Shown: in pieces, positions 19,279-26,627 of the stretch | Layout of the letters: each line of letters begins with the position of its first letter | Numbering within the stretch: the stretch's first letter is position 1 | NCBI GenBank assembly: GCA_003001975.1 | Contig: PVUG01000012.1 | Span: 1 to 64,000, forward strand | Length of the DNA stretch: 64,000 nt | Direction: 5' to 3' | From: Martelella mediterranea | Lineage (GTDB): Bacteria; Pseudomonadota; Alphaproteobacteria; Rhizobiales; Rhizobiaceae | Notes under the pieces: generated by a model | Seen by the model: the letters and a program-made list of their open reading frames with translations, nothing else | Told to the model about the DNA's origin: nothing | Database searches by the model: none | Made by a program: the position numbers and the translations under genes

Positions 19279-21102
19279 TCAGCCCGCCGCGCGGGTCTTT
19301 TCGAAGCGCTTGCGCTCGTTGGAATCGAGGTAGATTTTCCGAAGGCGGATCGATTTCGGGGTGACTTCCATCAGCTCGTCGTCCTGGATCCATGACAGCG
19401 CCCGGTCGAGCGTCATCTTGATCGGCGGCGTCAACTTGACGGCTTCGTCCTTGCCGGCGGAGCGGATATTGGTCAGCTGCTTGCCCTTCAGGACGTTGAC
19501 CTCGAGATCGTTTTCGCGGGTATGGATGCCGACGATCATGCCGGCATAGACCTTGTCGCCCGGCTCGATGATCATCGGGCCGCGATCCTCGAGGTTGAAC
19601 ATCGCGTAGGCGACGGCCTCACCGGCCTGGTTGGAGAGCAGAACACCCTGATTGCGACCGCCGATCTCGCCCTTGAAGGGCTGGTAGTCGTGGAACAGGC
19701 GGTTCATGATCGCCGTGCCGCGGGTATCGGTCAGAAGCTCCGACTGGTAGCCGATCAGGCCGCGCGTCGGGGCGAAGAATACGAGGCGAACGCGATCGCC
19801 GCCGGACGGGCGAAGCTCGACCATCTCGCCCTTGCGCTCGGCCATCTTCTGCACGACGATGCCGGAATGCTCCTCATCGACGTCGATGACGACTTCCTCG
19901 AAGGGTTCCATCAGCTGGCCGGTTTCCGCGTCATTGTGCATGACGACGCGCGGACGCGAAACGGCGATCTCGAAACCCTCGCGGCGCATGGTCTCGATCA
20001 GCACGGCAAGCTGAAGCTCGCCACGACCGGAGACGTAGAAACTATCCTTGCCTTCGGCTTCTTCGATCTTCAGCGCCACATTGCCTTCGGCTTCCTTCAT
20101 CAGGCGGTCGCGAATGACGCGGCTTGTGACCTTGTCGCCCTCGGTGCCGGCCAGCGGTGAGTCATTGACGATGAACGACATGGTGACCGTCGGCGGGTCG
20201 ATCGGCTGGGCCTGAAGCGGTTCGGTCACGGCCGGGTCGCAGAAGGTGTCGGCAACTGTGCCCTTGGAAAGACCGGCAATGGCGATGATGTCGCCGGCCT
20301 GCGCTTCCTCGATCGGCTGGCGCTCGATGCCGCGGAAGGCGAGGATCTTGGAGACGCGGCCGGTCTCGACCGTCTTGCCATCCTGGGAGAGAACCTTGAC
20401 CGGCTGGTTCGGCTTGATCGAACCCGAGAATACGCGACCGGTGATGATGCGGCCGAGATAGGGATTGGCTTCCAGAAGCGTACCGATCATTTTGAACGGA
20501 CCTTCGGCGACCTTCGGCGCTGGCACATGATCGACCACGAGGTCGAGAAGCGGGCCAAGGCCCTCATCCTGCGGGCCCTCGGGCGATGTGTTCATCCAGC
20601 CGGCGCGGCCTGAGCCATACAGAATGTGGAAGTCGAGCTGTTCGTCGGTGGCGTCGAGTGCGGCAAACAGGTCGAAGACCTCGTTGACGACTTCTTCGGC
20701 GCGGGCGTCCGGGCGGTCGATCTTGTTGATCGCGACGATCGGCTTGAGGCCGACCTTCAGCGCCTTGCCGACCACGAACTTGGTCTGCGGCATCGGGCCT
20801 TCGGCGGCATCGACCAGAACGATCGCGCCGTCCACCATGGAGAGGATACGCTCGACCTCGCCGCCGAAATCGGCGTGGCCGGGGGTGTCGACGATGTTGA
20901 TGCGGGTGTCTTTCCACACGACCGAGGTCGCCTTGGCGAGAATGGTGATGCCGCGCTCTTTTTCGAGGTCGTTACTGTCCATCACGCGCTCGTCGACGCG
21001 CTGGTTTTCGCGGAATGCGCCGGACTGTTTCAGAAGTTCGTCGACAAGGGTCGTCTTGCCATGGTCAACGTGCGCGATGATCGCGATGTTGCGAAGTGCC
21101 AT
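19279..21102 (-). CDS. typA: Translational GTPase TypA/BipA
   Basis: This 607-residue ribosome-associated GTPase of the EF-G superfamily helps large-subunit assembly and translation under stress and cold. The G1 motif is AHVDHGKTT (about 10-18), G2 contains KERGITI, G3 is DTPGHADFGG and G4 is NKIDRPDAR. The C-terminal TypA-specific part includes ENDLEVNVLKGKQLTN and the SIRLRKIYLD ending. Length and domain order (G, II, EF-G-like III and V, then CTD) are complete. It is transcribed alone, with a hairpin in its presumed leader (21147-21174). Confidence 0.97.
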   Translation of the reverse strand: MALRNIAIIAHVDHGKTTLVDELLKQSGAFRENQRVDERVMDSNDLEKERGITILAKATSVVWKDTRINIVDTPGHADFGGEVERILSMVDGAIVLVDAAEGPMPQTKFVVGKALKVGLKPIVAINKIDRPDARAEEVVNEVFDLFAALDATDEQLDFHILYGSGRAGWMNTSPEGPQDEGLGPLLDLVVDHVPAPKVAEGPFKMIGTLLEANPYLGRIITGRVFSGSIKPNQPVKVLSQDGKTVETGRVSKILAFRGIERQPIEEAQAGDIIAIAGLSKGTVADTFCDPAVTEPLQAQPIDPPTVTMSFIVNDSPLAGTEGDKVTSRVIRDRLMKEAEGNVALKIEEAEGKDSFYVSGRGELQLAVLIETMRREGFEIAVSRPRVVMHNDAETGQLMEPFEEVVIDVDEEHSGIVVQKMAERKGEMVELRPSGGDRVRLVFFAPTRGLIGYQSELLTDTRGTAIMNRLFHDYQPFKGEIGGRNQGVLLSNQAGEAVAYAMFNLEDRGPMIIEPGDKVYAGMIVGIHTRENDLEVNVLKGKQLTNIRSAGKDEAVKLTPPIKMTLDRALSWIQDDELMEVTPKSIRLRKIYLDSNERKRFEKTRAAG

Positions 21103-21146
21103 ATCTTAAATCTCTGGGGCTGGGGCGCAGTCAAAGGTTTTGGGAG

Positions 21147-21174
21147 GAGCGCCCTGTAACTCTTGAGGGCGCTC
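21147..21174. promoter_or_regulatory. Strong inverted repeat upstream of typA
   Basis: GAGCGCCCT (21147-21155) and AGGGCGCTC (21166-21174) are perfect 9-bp arms around a 10-nt loop, 45-72 bp before the typA ATG. No T-run follows on the minus strand. It could end the iron operon transcript, structure the typA leader or be an operator. Confidence 0.45.
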
Positions 21175-21263
21175 TTACACATTTTTTGACGAAAACGAAA
21201 GAGAATGTTTTGTGGCGGGGTTTGCGGGGTGTTGTCCGCCCTGTCGCAACGGAGCCGAATCCG

Positions 21264-21890
21264 TCAGCCTGACAGGCCCGGCTGGCAGGCATCGAGACGG
21301 TGTGTCAGCAGGTCGTAGAGCGCGCCACCGGTCTGGGGGCGGCCATTGCGGGACTTGAACGGCGCGCGGATCTTGTCTTCCGGCTTGAACACCGGCAGGT
21401 GGCCCTTGGGCGCGTCGTCGGGGGAAAACGACATCGCGTCATAGGTCAGCCATTCGCCATCCCTGCGCCAGCCGACGGCCTCACCGAAGGCGACCAGCGT
21501 TTCCGGGGCCGATGACAGCAGCACGCCATCCGGGGTGGTTTCCAGCAGGGCGTCCAGCACCTCGCGCTGGGCGGAAAGCCCGAACTTGCCGCCGGAGGCT
21601 TCGGCAAACAGCCGGTCCATATAGATGATGTCGGCGCAGGGCAGGTTTTCGACGTCGTCCTTGCCGAGCCAGCCCTCATTGGTGCGGTTGGCGAGTACCA
21701 GTGTGATTTCCGAGGCCTCGGTGTTGGCGGCCCGGAAATCGCCGTTGGCGAGGTCGGCGCGTAGTTGTTCGTAGCGGTGCGCGGGATTATAGGCCGCCCG
21801 GCCCTGAAGGAAGGTGAGCGCGGAGATGACGACAATCGCGATAACGCCGCAGACGGCAACAAGGGTCTTGTTTTCAAGAAGTTTTTTCAT
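21264..21890 (-). CDS. Membrane-anchored GUN4-domain protein
   Basis: This 208-residue protein has one membrane helix (about 9-28), then a GUN4 domain (about 38-170). Family landmarks are visible in order: ANGDFRAANTEA, EGWLGKDDVENLPCADI, MDRLF..ASGGKFGLSAQ, AVGWRRDGEWLTY and DDAPKGHLP. In cyanobacteria and plants GUN4 binds protoporphyrin and Mg-protoporphyrin and stimulates Mg-chelatase. No chelatase or photosynthesis gene is seen here. The gene begins 12 bp after feoB on the same strand, behind feoA and ftnA, so a role linked to iron or haem status at the membrane is inferred. The domain call is firm; the function is open. Confidence 0.8.
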   Translation of the reverse strand: MKKLLENKTLVAVCGVIAIVVISALTFLQGRAAYNPAHRYEQLRADLANGDFRAANTEASEITLVLANRTNEGWLGKDDVENLPCADIIYMDRLFAEASGGKFGLSAQREVLDALLETTPDGVLLSSAPETLVAFGEAVGWRRDGEWLTYDAMSFSPDDAPKGHLPVFKPEDKIRAPFKSRNGRPQTGGALYDLLTHRLDACQPGLSG

Positions 21891-21902
21891 CTGTTCTCTC
21901 CC

Positions 21903-23741
21903 TCACTCAAAGCCCAGCAGAAGGGCGCCCTGATAGAAGGCGAAGGCGATCAGCCACGCATAGAGGAGAGACACGACCAGCGAGAAGATCATGAAGCCCC
22001 ATGACCGGCTTTCCGCCTTCACGGTGGCGACCGTGGTCAGGCAGGGGGTGTAGAGCAGACAGAACAGACAGAAGGAATAGGCCGCAGCCGGCGATACGGT
22101 CGTCGCGATCTGATGGGCGACGAGGCCGGACGACATTGCGTAGATGGTCGACAGCGAGCCGATCACCACTTCCTTGGCGATGAAGCCGAAGATCAGCGCC
22201 AGCGTCAGATAGGCGTTGATGCCGATCGGGGCCATGACTGGCTGCAGCAGTTCGCCGAGCTGACCGCCCCAGGTGTCGAGGCCCGTGGCGTTGGTCGGGA
22301 AATTGGTGAGGAACCACACGGCGACGGTGCCGATGATGATGAAGTTGGTGGCGCGATGCAGGAATTCCCTAAGTTCGCCAAAGCCGCGCAGCCACACCTG
22401 TCTCAGCGTCGGCACCCGATAGGGCGGCAGTTCCAGCACGAAAGGCTCGGTGTTCTTGAACTGTTTGGAGCGGGAGAAGATGGCCGCCGCCAGAAACGCC
22501 GCCGCGAAGGAAATGACGTAGAAGGAAAACAGCACGAACGGGCCTTGTGCGGGCGGGAAGACGGCGGCGATGATGAACACGAACACCGCCAGCCGCGCCG
22601 AACAGAGCGAAAACGGGATGATCAGCATCGACAGCAGGCGCAAAGGCTGCGAGCGCATCACCCGCGTGCCCATCAGCGCCGGCACGTTGCAGCCGAAACC
22701 CATCATTTGCATCACGAAGGAGCGGCCGTCCAGACCGATGCGGCGCATCCAGGTATCCATCAGATAGGCCGCGCGCGACAGATAACCGCTGTCCTCCACC
22801 GCCGCCATGCAGAAGAAGAACAGCATGATCAGCGGCACGAAGGAGGCGACGGTGGCCACGCCAAGCCAGATGCCGTTGATGACGAAATTCTGCAGCCAGC
22901 TCGGGCCGAGGCTCAGCACGGGTTCGAGAATCCGGTTCTGGATCCAGTCGGTGATAATGCCGACCCAGTCCTGCGAGGGCAGGCCGATGGTCCAGACGAC
23001 ATAGAACACGAACAGCATGACCGCGAAAAACAGCGGCAGGCCGAACACCGGGTGCAGCAGGAAGCGGTCGAGCTTCTGGGTGATTGTCTGCGGCGGCACG
23101 TCGGGATAGACAACCGCGCCGGAAAGCGTTTCGGCCAGCGTTTCCTCGGTCATCAGCGTTTCGCGCAGCGCGTCGTAGTCGGCATAGGCCGGCGGGGTGT
23201 TTTCCCGTACGGACAGCATCTCGTCGACGCTGGAGATCGCCTCGGGATAGCCCTCGCCATATTTGGCGCTGATCAGGTGGACCGGCATGCCGAGCCGGGC
23301 CGAAAGCGCTTCCGTGTCGATTTCGATGCCGTTCTTGCGGGCCTCGTCGACCATGTTCAGCATCACCACGGCGGGCAGGCCCAGCTGCCTGATCTGTAGA
23401 GGCATCAGGATCTGCCGGTCGATCTGGCTGGCATTCATGACGACGATCACGAGGTCGACCGGATAGGTTTTCAGAAAGTCGGCGACGACGGTTTCGTCTT
23501 CGGAAAAACCTTCCAGATCGTAGATGCCGGGCAGGTCGACGAATTCGACCTCGCGGCCGGAAAGCGTCACCCGTGCATTGGAGAGCGACACCGTGATTCC
23601 CGGCCAGTTGCCGACATAGGCGCCGGCGCCGGTAATCCGGTTATAGAGCATCGACTTGCCGGTATTCGGCTGGCCGAGCATGGCAATGCGGGGGACGTCG
23701 TTGGCTTCAAGATTGGCCTGGGCGGGCGAACAGTGGCTCAT
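21903..23741 (-). CDS. feoB: Ferrous iron transporter FeoB
   Basis: This 612-residue protein has an N-terminal G domain followed by about 8 or more membrane spans. It imports Fe(II) across the inner membrane. G motifs are visible: GQPNTGKS (G1), WPGITV (G2), DLPGIYDL (G3), LNMVDEA (G4) and ISAKYGEG (G5). The two gate regions contain SLCSARLAVF and LLYTPCLTTVATVKAE with conserved Cys. It is shorter than the roughly 770-residue E. coli protein but complete in domains. The ATG at 23741 follows GGAAG; an upstream ATG at 23774 is less likely. feoA lies upstream and a GUN4 gene 12 bp downstream. Confidence 0.95.
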   Translation of the reverse strand: MSHCSPAQANLEANDVPRIAMLGQPNTGKSMLYNRITGAGAYVGNWPGITVSLSNARVTLSGREVEFVDLPGIYDLEGFSEDETVVADFLKTYPVDLVIVVMNASQIDRQILMPLQIRQLGLPAVVMLNMVDEARKNGIEIDTEALSARLGMPVHLISAKYGEGYPEAISSVDEMLSVRENTPPAYADYDALRETLMTEETLAETLSGAVVYPDVPPQTITQKLDRFLLHPVFGLPLFFAVMLFVFYVVWTIGLPSQDWVGIITDWIQNRILEPVLSLGPSWLQNFVINGIWLGVATVASFVPLIMLFFFCMAAVEDSGYLSRAAYLMDTWMRRIGLDGRSFVMQMMGFGCNVPALMGTRVMRSQPLRLLSMLIIPFSLCSARLAVFVFIIAAVFPPAQGPFVLFSFYVISFAAAFLAAAIFSRSKQFKNTEPFVLELPPYRVPTLRQVWLRGFGELREFLHRATNFIIIGTVAVWFLTNFPTNATGLDTWGGQLGELLQPVMAPIGINAYLTLALIFGFIAKEVVIGSLSTIYAMSSGLVAHQIATTVSPAAAYSFCLFCLLYTPCLTTVATVKAESRSWGFMIFSLVVSLLYAWLIAFAFYQGALLLGFE

Positions 23742-23890
23742 AGCGGCTTCCAGATAGCTGACCGGACACGGCAATATCGCAGCCTGACCGGAGTGTTCGT
23801 CTTTGGACGCACCGGAAAGGAAATCTCCGGCGGCGTATATTCAGCGTCTGACCCTGTGTGCCCTTTGGACATCTTTGATATATCGCTGGC

Positions 23891-23910
23891 CTGCGCCCTT
23901 CAGGGCGCAG
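23891..23910. repeat. Hairpin between feoA and feoB
   Basis: CTGCGCCCT and AGGGCGCAG form a perfect 9-bp stem with a 2-nt centre, about 20 bp after the feoA stop. It has no T-run. It may set the relative amounts of FeoA and FeoB by mRNA processing or partial termination. Confidence 0.45.
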
Positions 23911-23931
23911 ACCGGGTGCTGAACTCCGTTT

Positions 23932-24213
23932 TCAGAGCTTGCGAACCTTGACGAGTGCGGCTTCCGCGCGGCGGATGGCGATTTCGGTCGCCTTTCCGGC
24001 GCGCACGACCAGTGGCCCGCCAAACCAGGCGCGCCGGACCATGGAAACCTGGTGGGTGCTGGAAAGGCCAAGGGCCCTCAGCCGCACCGAAAGTCCGTTT
24101 TCGAAATCGCCGGCCTCGACGATTTCGACGATGCCGCTTTCGCCGGGCTGAAGACTTTCAAGCGAGACGATCCGGCCTTCGCGCAGCGTCTCCATGGTCG
24201 GGTCGTTGCTCAT
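23932..24213 (-). CDS. feoA: Ferrous iron transport accessory protein FeoA
   Basis: This 93-residue cytoplasmic protein has an SH3-like FeoA domain: LESLQPGESGIVEIVEA, then VRLRALGLSSTHQVSMVRRAWFGGPLVV. FeoA binds or regulates FeoB in Fe(II) uptake. Its ATG overlaps the ftnA stop by 4 bp (ATGA), so both are translated from one mRNA. feoB follows after 190 bp, unusually far for a feoAB pair, with a hairpin between. No feoC is seen. Confidence 0.9.
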   Translation of the reverse strand: MSNDPTMETLREGRIVSLESLQPGESGIVEIVEAGDFENGLSVRLRALGLSSTHQVSMVRRAWFGGPLVVRAGKATEIAIRRAEAALVKVRKL

Positions 24214-24713
24214 TCGTGTCCCATGCCCGCGATTTCGCGATCGATGTAGTAATTGGCATGCGGGCCATCACCGATCAGGTCAATCTTGTCGAGGATATCG
24301 CCGAAAAGGGTTTCTTCCTCCCGCTGTTCGCGCACGAACCACTGCAGGAATTCGAAGGTGGCGTGGTCGCCTTCCTCTTCGGCGCGGGTGGTGGCCGCAT
24401 AGATGTTGCGGGTGACCTGTTTTTCGGTCTCCAGAATGGCGGCGAACAGGTCCCGCGGCGTTTCCGCCTTGATTTCGGGCGCTTCCATGCCGTCAATCTT
24501 TACGGCGAAGTCGAGGTCGAACAGATAGGCCAGGAAGCGGCGCATATGATCGAGTTCCTCATTGGCATGGCCGAGAAGGAAGGTCTGGCAGCCGGACATG
24601 TTGCGCTGGTTGCACCATGCGGCAGCCTGAAAATAAAACCGTGCGGCTTCCATTTCGCCGTTCAGGAGCTCATTGAGCTGCGGTGCCATGGCACCGGCAT
24701 TGGTTACGGTCAT
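24210..24713 (-). CDS. ftnA: Non-haem ferritin, FtnA type
   Basis: This 167-residue iron-storage protein forms a 24-mer shell that oxidises Fe(II) and stores it as a mineral. Ferroxidase residues are in place: E in LNGEMEAARFYF, EELDH in the second helix, E in ETEKQVT and the REQREEETLF stretch. FEFLQWFVREQREEE closely matches the E. coli FtnA motif, and no haem-ligand Met of bacterioferritin is evident. The ATG at 24713 was chosen because GGAAAGGAAATGCA precedes it; the one at 24734 lies before this site. It is first gene of the ftnA-feoA-feoB-gun4 cluster. Confidence 0.9.
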   Translation of the reverse strand: MTVTNAGAMAPQLNELLNGEMEAARFYFQAAAWCNQRNMSGCQTFLLGHANEELDHMRRFLAYLFDLDFAVKIDGMEAPEIKAETPRDLFAAILETEKQVTRNIYAATTRAEEEGDHATFEFLQWFVREQREEETLFGDILDKIDLIGDGPHANYYIDREIAGMGHE

Positions 24714-24776
24714 TGCATTTCCTTTCCTGTCCATCCGCTATTTCTATGACACGCGGCATAATTGCGTGCAAGATAC

Positions 24777-24803
24777 TTAACTAAAATGGACAACATTTAT
24801 TAA
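24777..24803. promoter_or_regulatory. AT-rich imperfect inverted repeat upstream of ftnA
   Basis: TTAACTAAAATG (24777-24788) and CATTTATTAA (24794-24803) flank GACAA, 64-90 bp before the ftnA start, in the promoter zone. An AT-rich dyad fits an iron-responsive operator (Fur, Irr or RirA class), but it does not clearly match the consensus of any one of them. Confidence 0.35.
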
Positions 24804-24953
24804 AGTGCTGTAATCGCGTCTGAAAACGGATATTCACTTGATATGTGAGTTTTCATGAACGTTAGCTGAACATGACCTATGTCAATTCCGGCTTTTGTGC
24901 ATGTGTTGCCATCCGGCAGACGCAGGAACCGGCTATCGTCCTCAAAAACGGAC

Positions 24954-24989
24954 GAAAAAAGGCCGGACGCTGTTTCGCGTCCGGCCTTT
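24954..24989 (-). terminator. Rho-independent terminator of the uronate operon
   Basis: On the minus strand GGCCGGACGC and GCGTCCGGCC form a 10-bp stem around GAAACA, followed by six T residues. It lies about 30 bp after the uxaA stop and separates the uronate operon from ftnA. Confidence 0.92.
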
Positions 24990-25016
24990 GTATGCTTCTC
25001 GGGTTGATGCGGGGAA

Positions 25017-26543
25017 CTACATCACCGCGCCGACCTGCCAGGGAACGAACTCATTGTCGCCCAGACCCATTTCCTCCGACTTGGTTTTTTCGCCGGAGGC
25101 GGCCTTCAGAACATAGTCGAGGATTTCCTCGCCCTTGTCCTGAATACTGATGCCATCGGAGAGAATGTCGCCGCAGTTGAGGTCCATATCGTCGGGCATG
25201 GCGGCAAACAGCGCGGAATTGGTGGCCACCTTGATCGTCGGCGTCGGCTTGGAGCCGAAGGCGGAGCCGCGGCCGGTGGTAAACACCAGCATCTGCGCGC
25301 CGCCGGCAATCTGCCCGGTTGCGGAGACCGGGTCGTAGCCGGGCGTGTCCATGAACAGAAGGCCCTTTTCGCGGATCTGTTCGCCGTATTCGAGAACATC
25401 CATCAGCGGCGTACTGCCGGCCTTGGCGACAGCGCCGAGCGATTTTTCAAGAATGGTGGTCAGCCCGCCCTGCTTGTTGCCGGGCGAGGGGTTGTTGTCC
25501 ATCGAACCGTGATTGGCATCGGTGTATTCCTCCCACCACTTGATGCGGGTTAGCAGTTTCTGCGCCACGTCATCGCTGGCTGCACGGCGCAGCAAAAGCT
25601 GTTCTGCGCCATAGATTTCCGGGGTTTCGGAGAGAATGACCGTGCCGCCCATGCCGATCAGGCGGTCGGAGGCGATGCCGAGCGCCGGGTTGGCGGTGAT
25701 ACCGGAAAATCCGTCGGAGCCGCCGCACTGAAGCGCAAGCTTCAGTTCCGAAGCAGGAATTTCGGTGCGGGTCACATCATTGACCTGCGGCAGCAATTCC
25801 TTGATGTGGTCGACAATCTTGTCGATCGAGTGTTTCGTGCCACCGTTTTCCTGAATGGTCATCTGGAAGAACCGGCTTTCATCCATTTCGCCATGGATTT
25901 CACGCATGCGGGCCAGCTGCATCTGTTCGCAGCCGAGGCCGACGAACAGCGCCGCACCGGTATTGGGGTGTGTTGCATAGCCCCAGAGCACGCGCTGGAG
26001 ATTGTCGAAACCGGGGCCGGAAGAGGCCATGCCGCATCCCGTGCCATGGGCAAAGGCGGCAACGCCGTCGACATTCGGATAATTGTCGAGAATACCGGAA
26101 TGATTGATGATGTCGGCGGCCTTGCGGATGACCGTTGCCGAACAGTTCACCGTTCCGCAAATGGCAATATAATTACGGGTTCCGGCAGAGCCGTCCTGAC
26201 GGCGATAGCCCATGAAGGTGCGGGGCTTGACCGCGGGAATGGCAGCTTTCGCGGCTTCAAGGTCCGCGCCGATTTCGTAGTCGCGGCCGTGATCGCCGAA
26301 CGTGCAGTTATGCACATGGACATGTTCGCCGGCCTTGATGTCGCGGGCGGCATAACCGATGAGCTGGCCGAACTTGTAGATCGCGCCGCCTTCGGGAATA
26401 TCGGTATTGGCAATCTTGTGGCCGCGGGTGACCGGGGCTTCAAGCGGCACGCCGAAACCGAGCGGCGTATCGCCCTTGTCGGCGCGCACGGCCAGAATGG
26501 ACACCGTGTCCTTGGGGTGGAGTTTGAGACAGTGGTCAGCCAC
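25017..26543 (-). CDS. uxaA: Altronate dehydratase
   Basis: This 508-residue cytoplasmic iron-dependent enzyme converts D-altronate to 2-keto-3-deoxygluconate (KDG). It has the N-terminal SAF domain (about 10-100, GHKIANTDIPEGGAIYKFG) and the GarD/UxaA body with DGSAGTRNYIAI, FAHGTGCGMAS and LQCGGSDGFSG. Galactarate dehydratase (GarD) shares this fold, but the surrounding uxa and kdu genes favour altronate. It is last in the operon, 84 bp after the reductase gene and directly before a terminator. Confidence 0.92.
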   Translation of the reverse strand: MADHCLKLHPKDTVSILAVRADKGDTPLGFGVPLEAPVTRGHKIANTDIPEGGAIYKFGQLIGYAARDIKAGEHVHVHNCTFGDHGRDYEIGADLEAAKAAIPAVKPRTFMGYRRQDGSAGTRNYIAICGTVNCSATVIRKAADIINHSGILDNYPNVDGVAAFAHGTGCGMASSGPGFDNLQRVLWGYATHPNTGAALFVGLGCEQMQLARMREIHGEMDESRFFQMTIQENGGTKHSIDKIVDHIKELLPQVNDVTRTEIPASELKLALQCGGSDGFSGITANPALGIASDRLIGMGGTVILSETPEIYGAEQLLLRRAASDDVAQKLLTRIKWWEEYTDANHGSMDNNPSPGNKQGGLTTILEKSLGAVAKAGSTPLMDVLEYGEQIREKGLLFMDTPGYDPVSATGQIAGGAQMLVFTTGRGSAFGSKPTPTIKVATNSALFAAMPDDMDLNCGDILSDGISIQDKGEEILDYVLKAASGEKTKSEEMGLGDNEFVPWQVGAVM

Positions 26544-26627
26544 GATAGATACCTCCGCACCGGATGAGCCCGGTTGAATTTCATGCAGGCAGGCGCCGCG
26601 CTGGCCGCGACGCCTGTGCTCTCTGGT

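Noticed and set aside
22113-23399. Long open frame opposite feoB
   Set aside because: It is a shadow frame with extreme His/Arg/Asp/Gln content. feoB on the other strand is certain.
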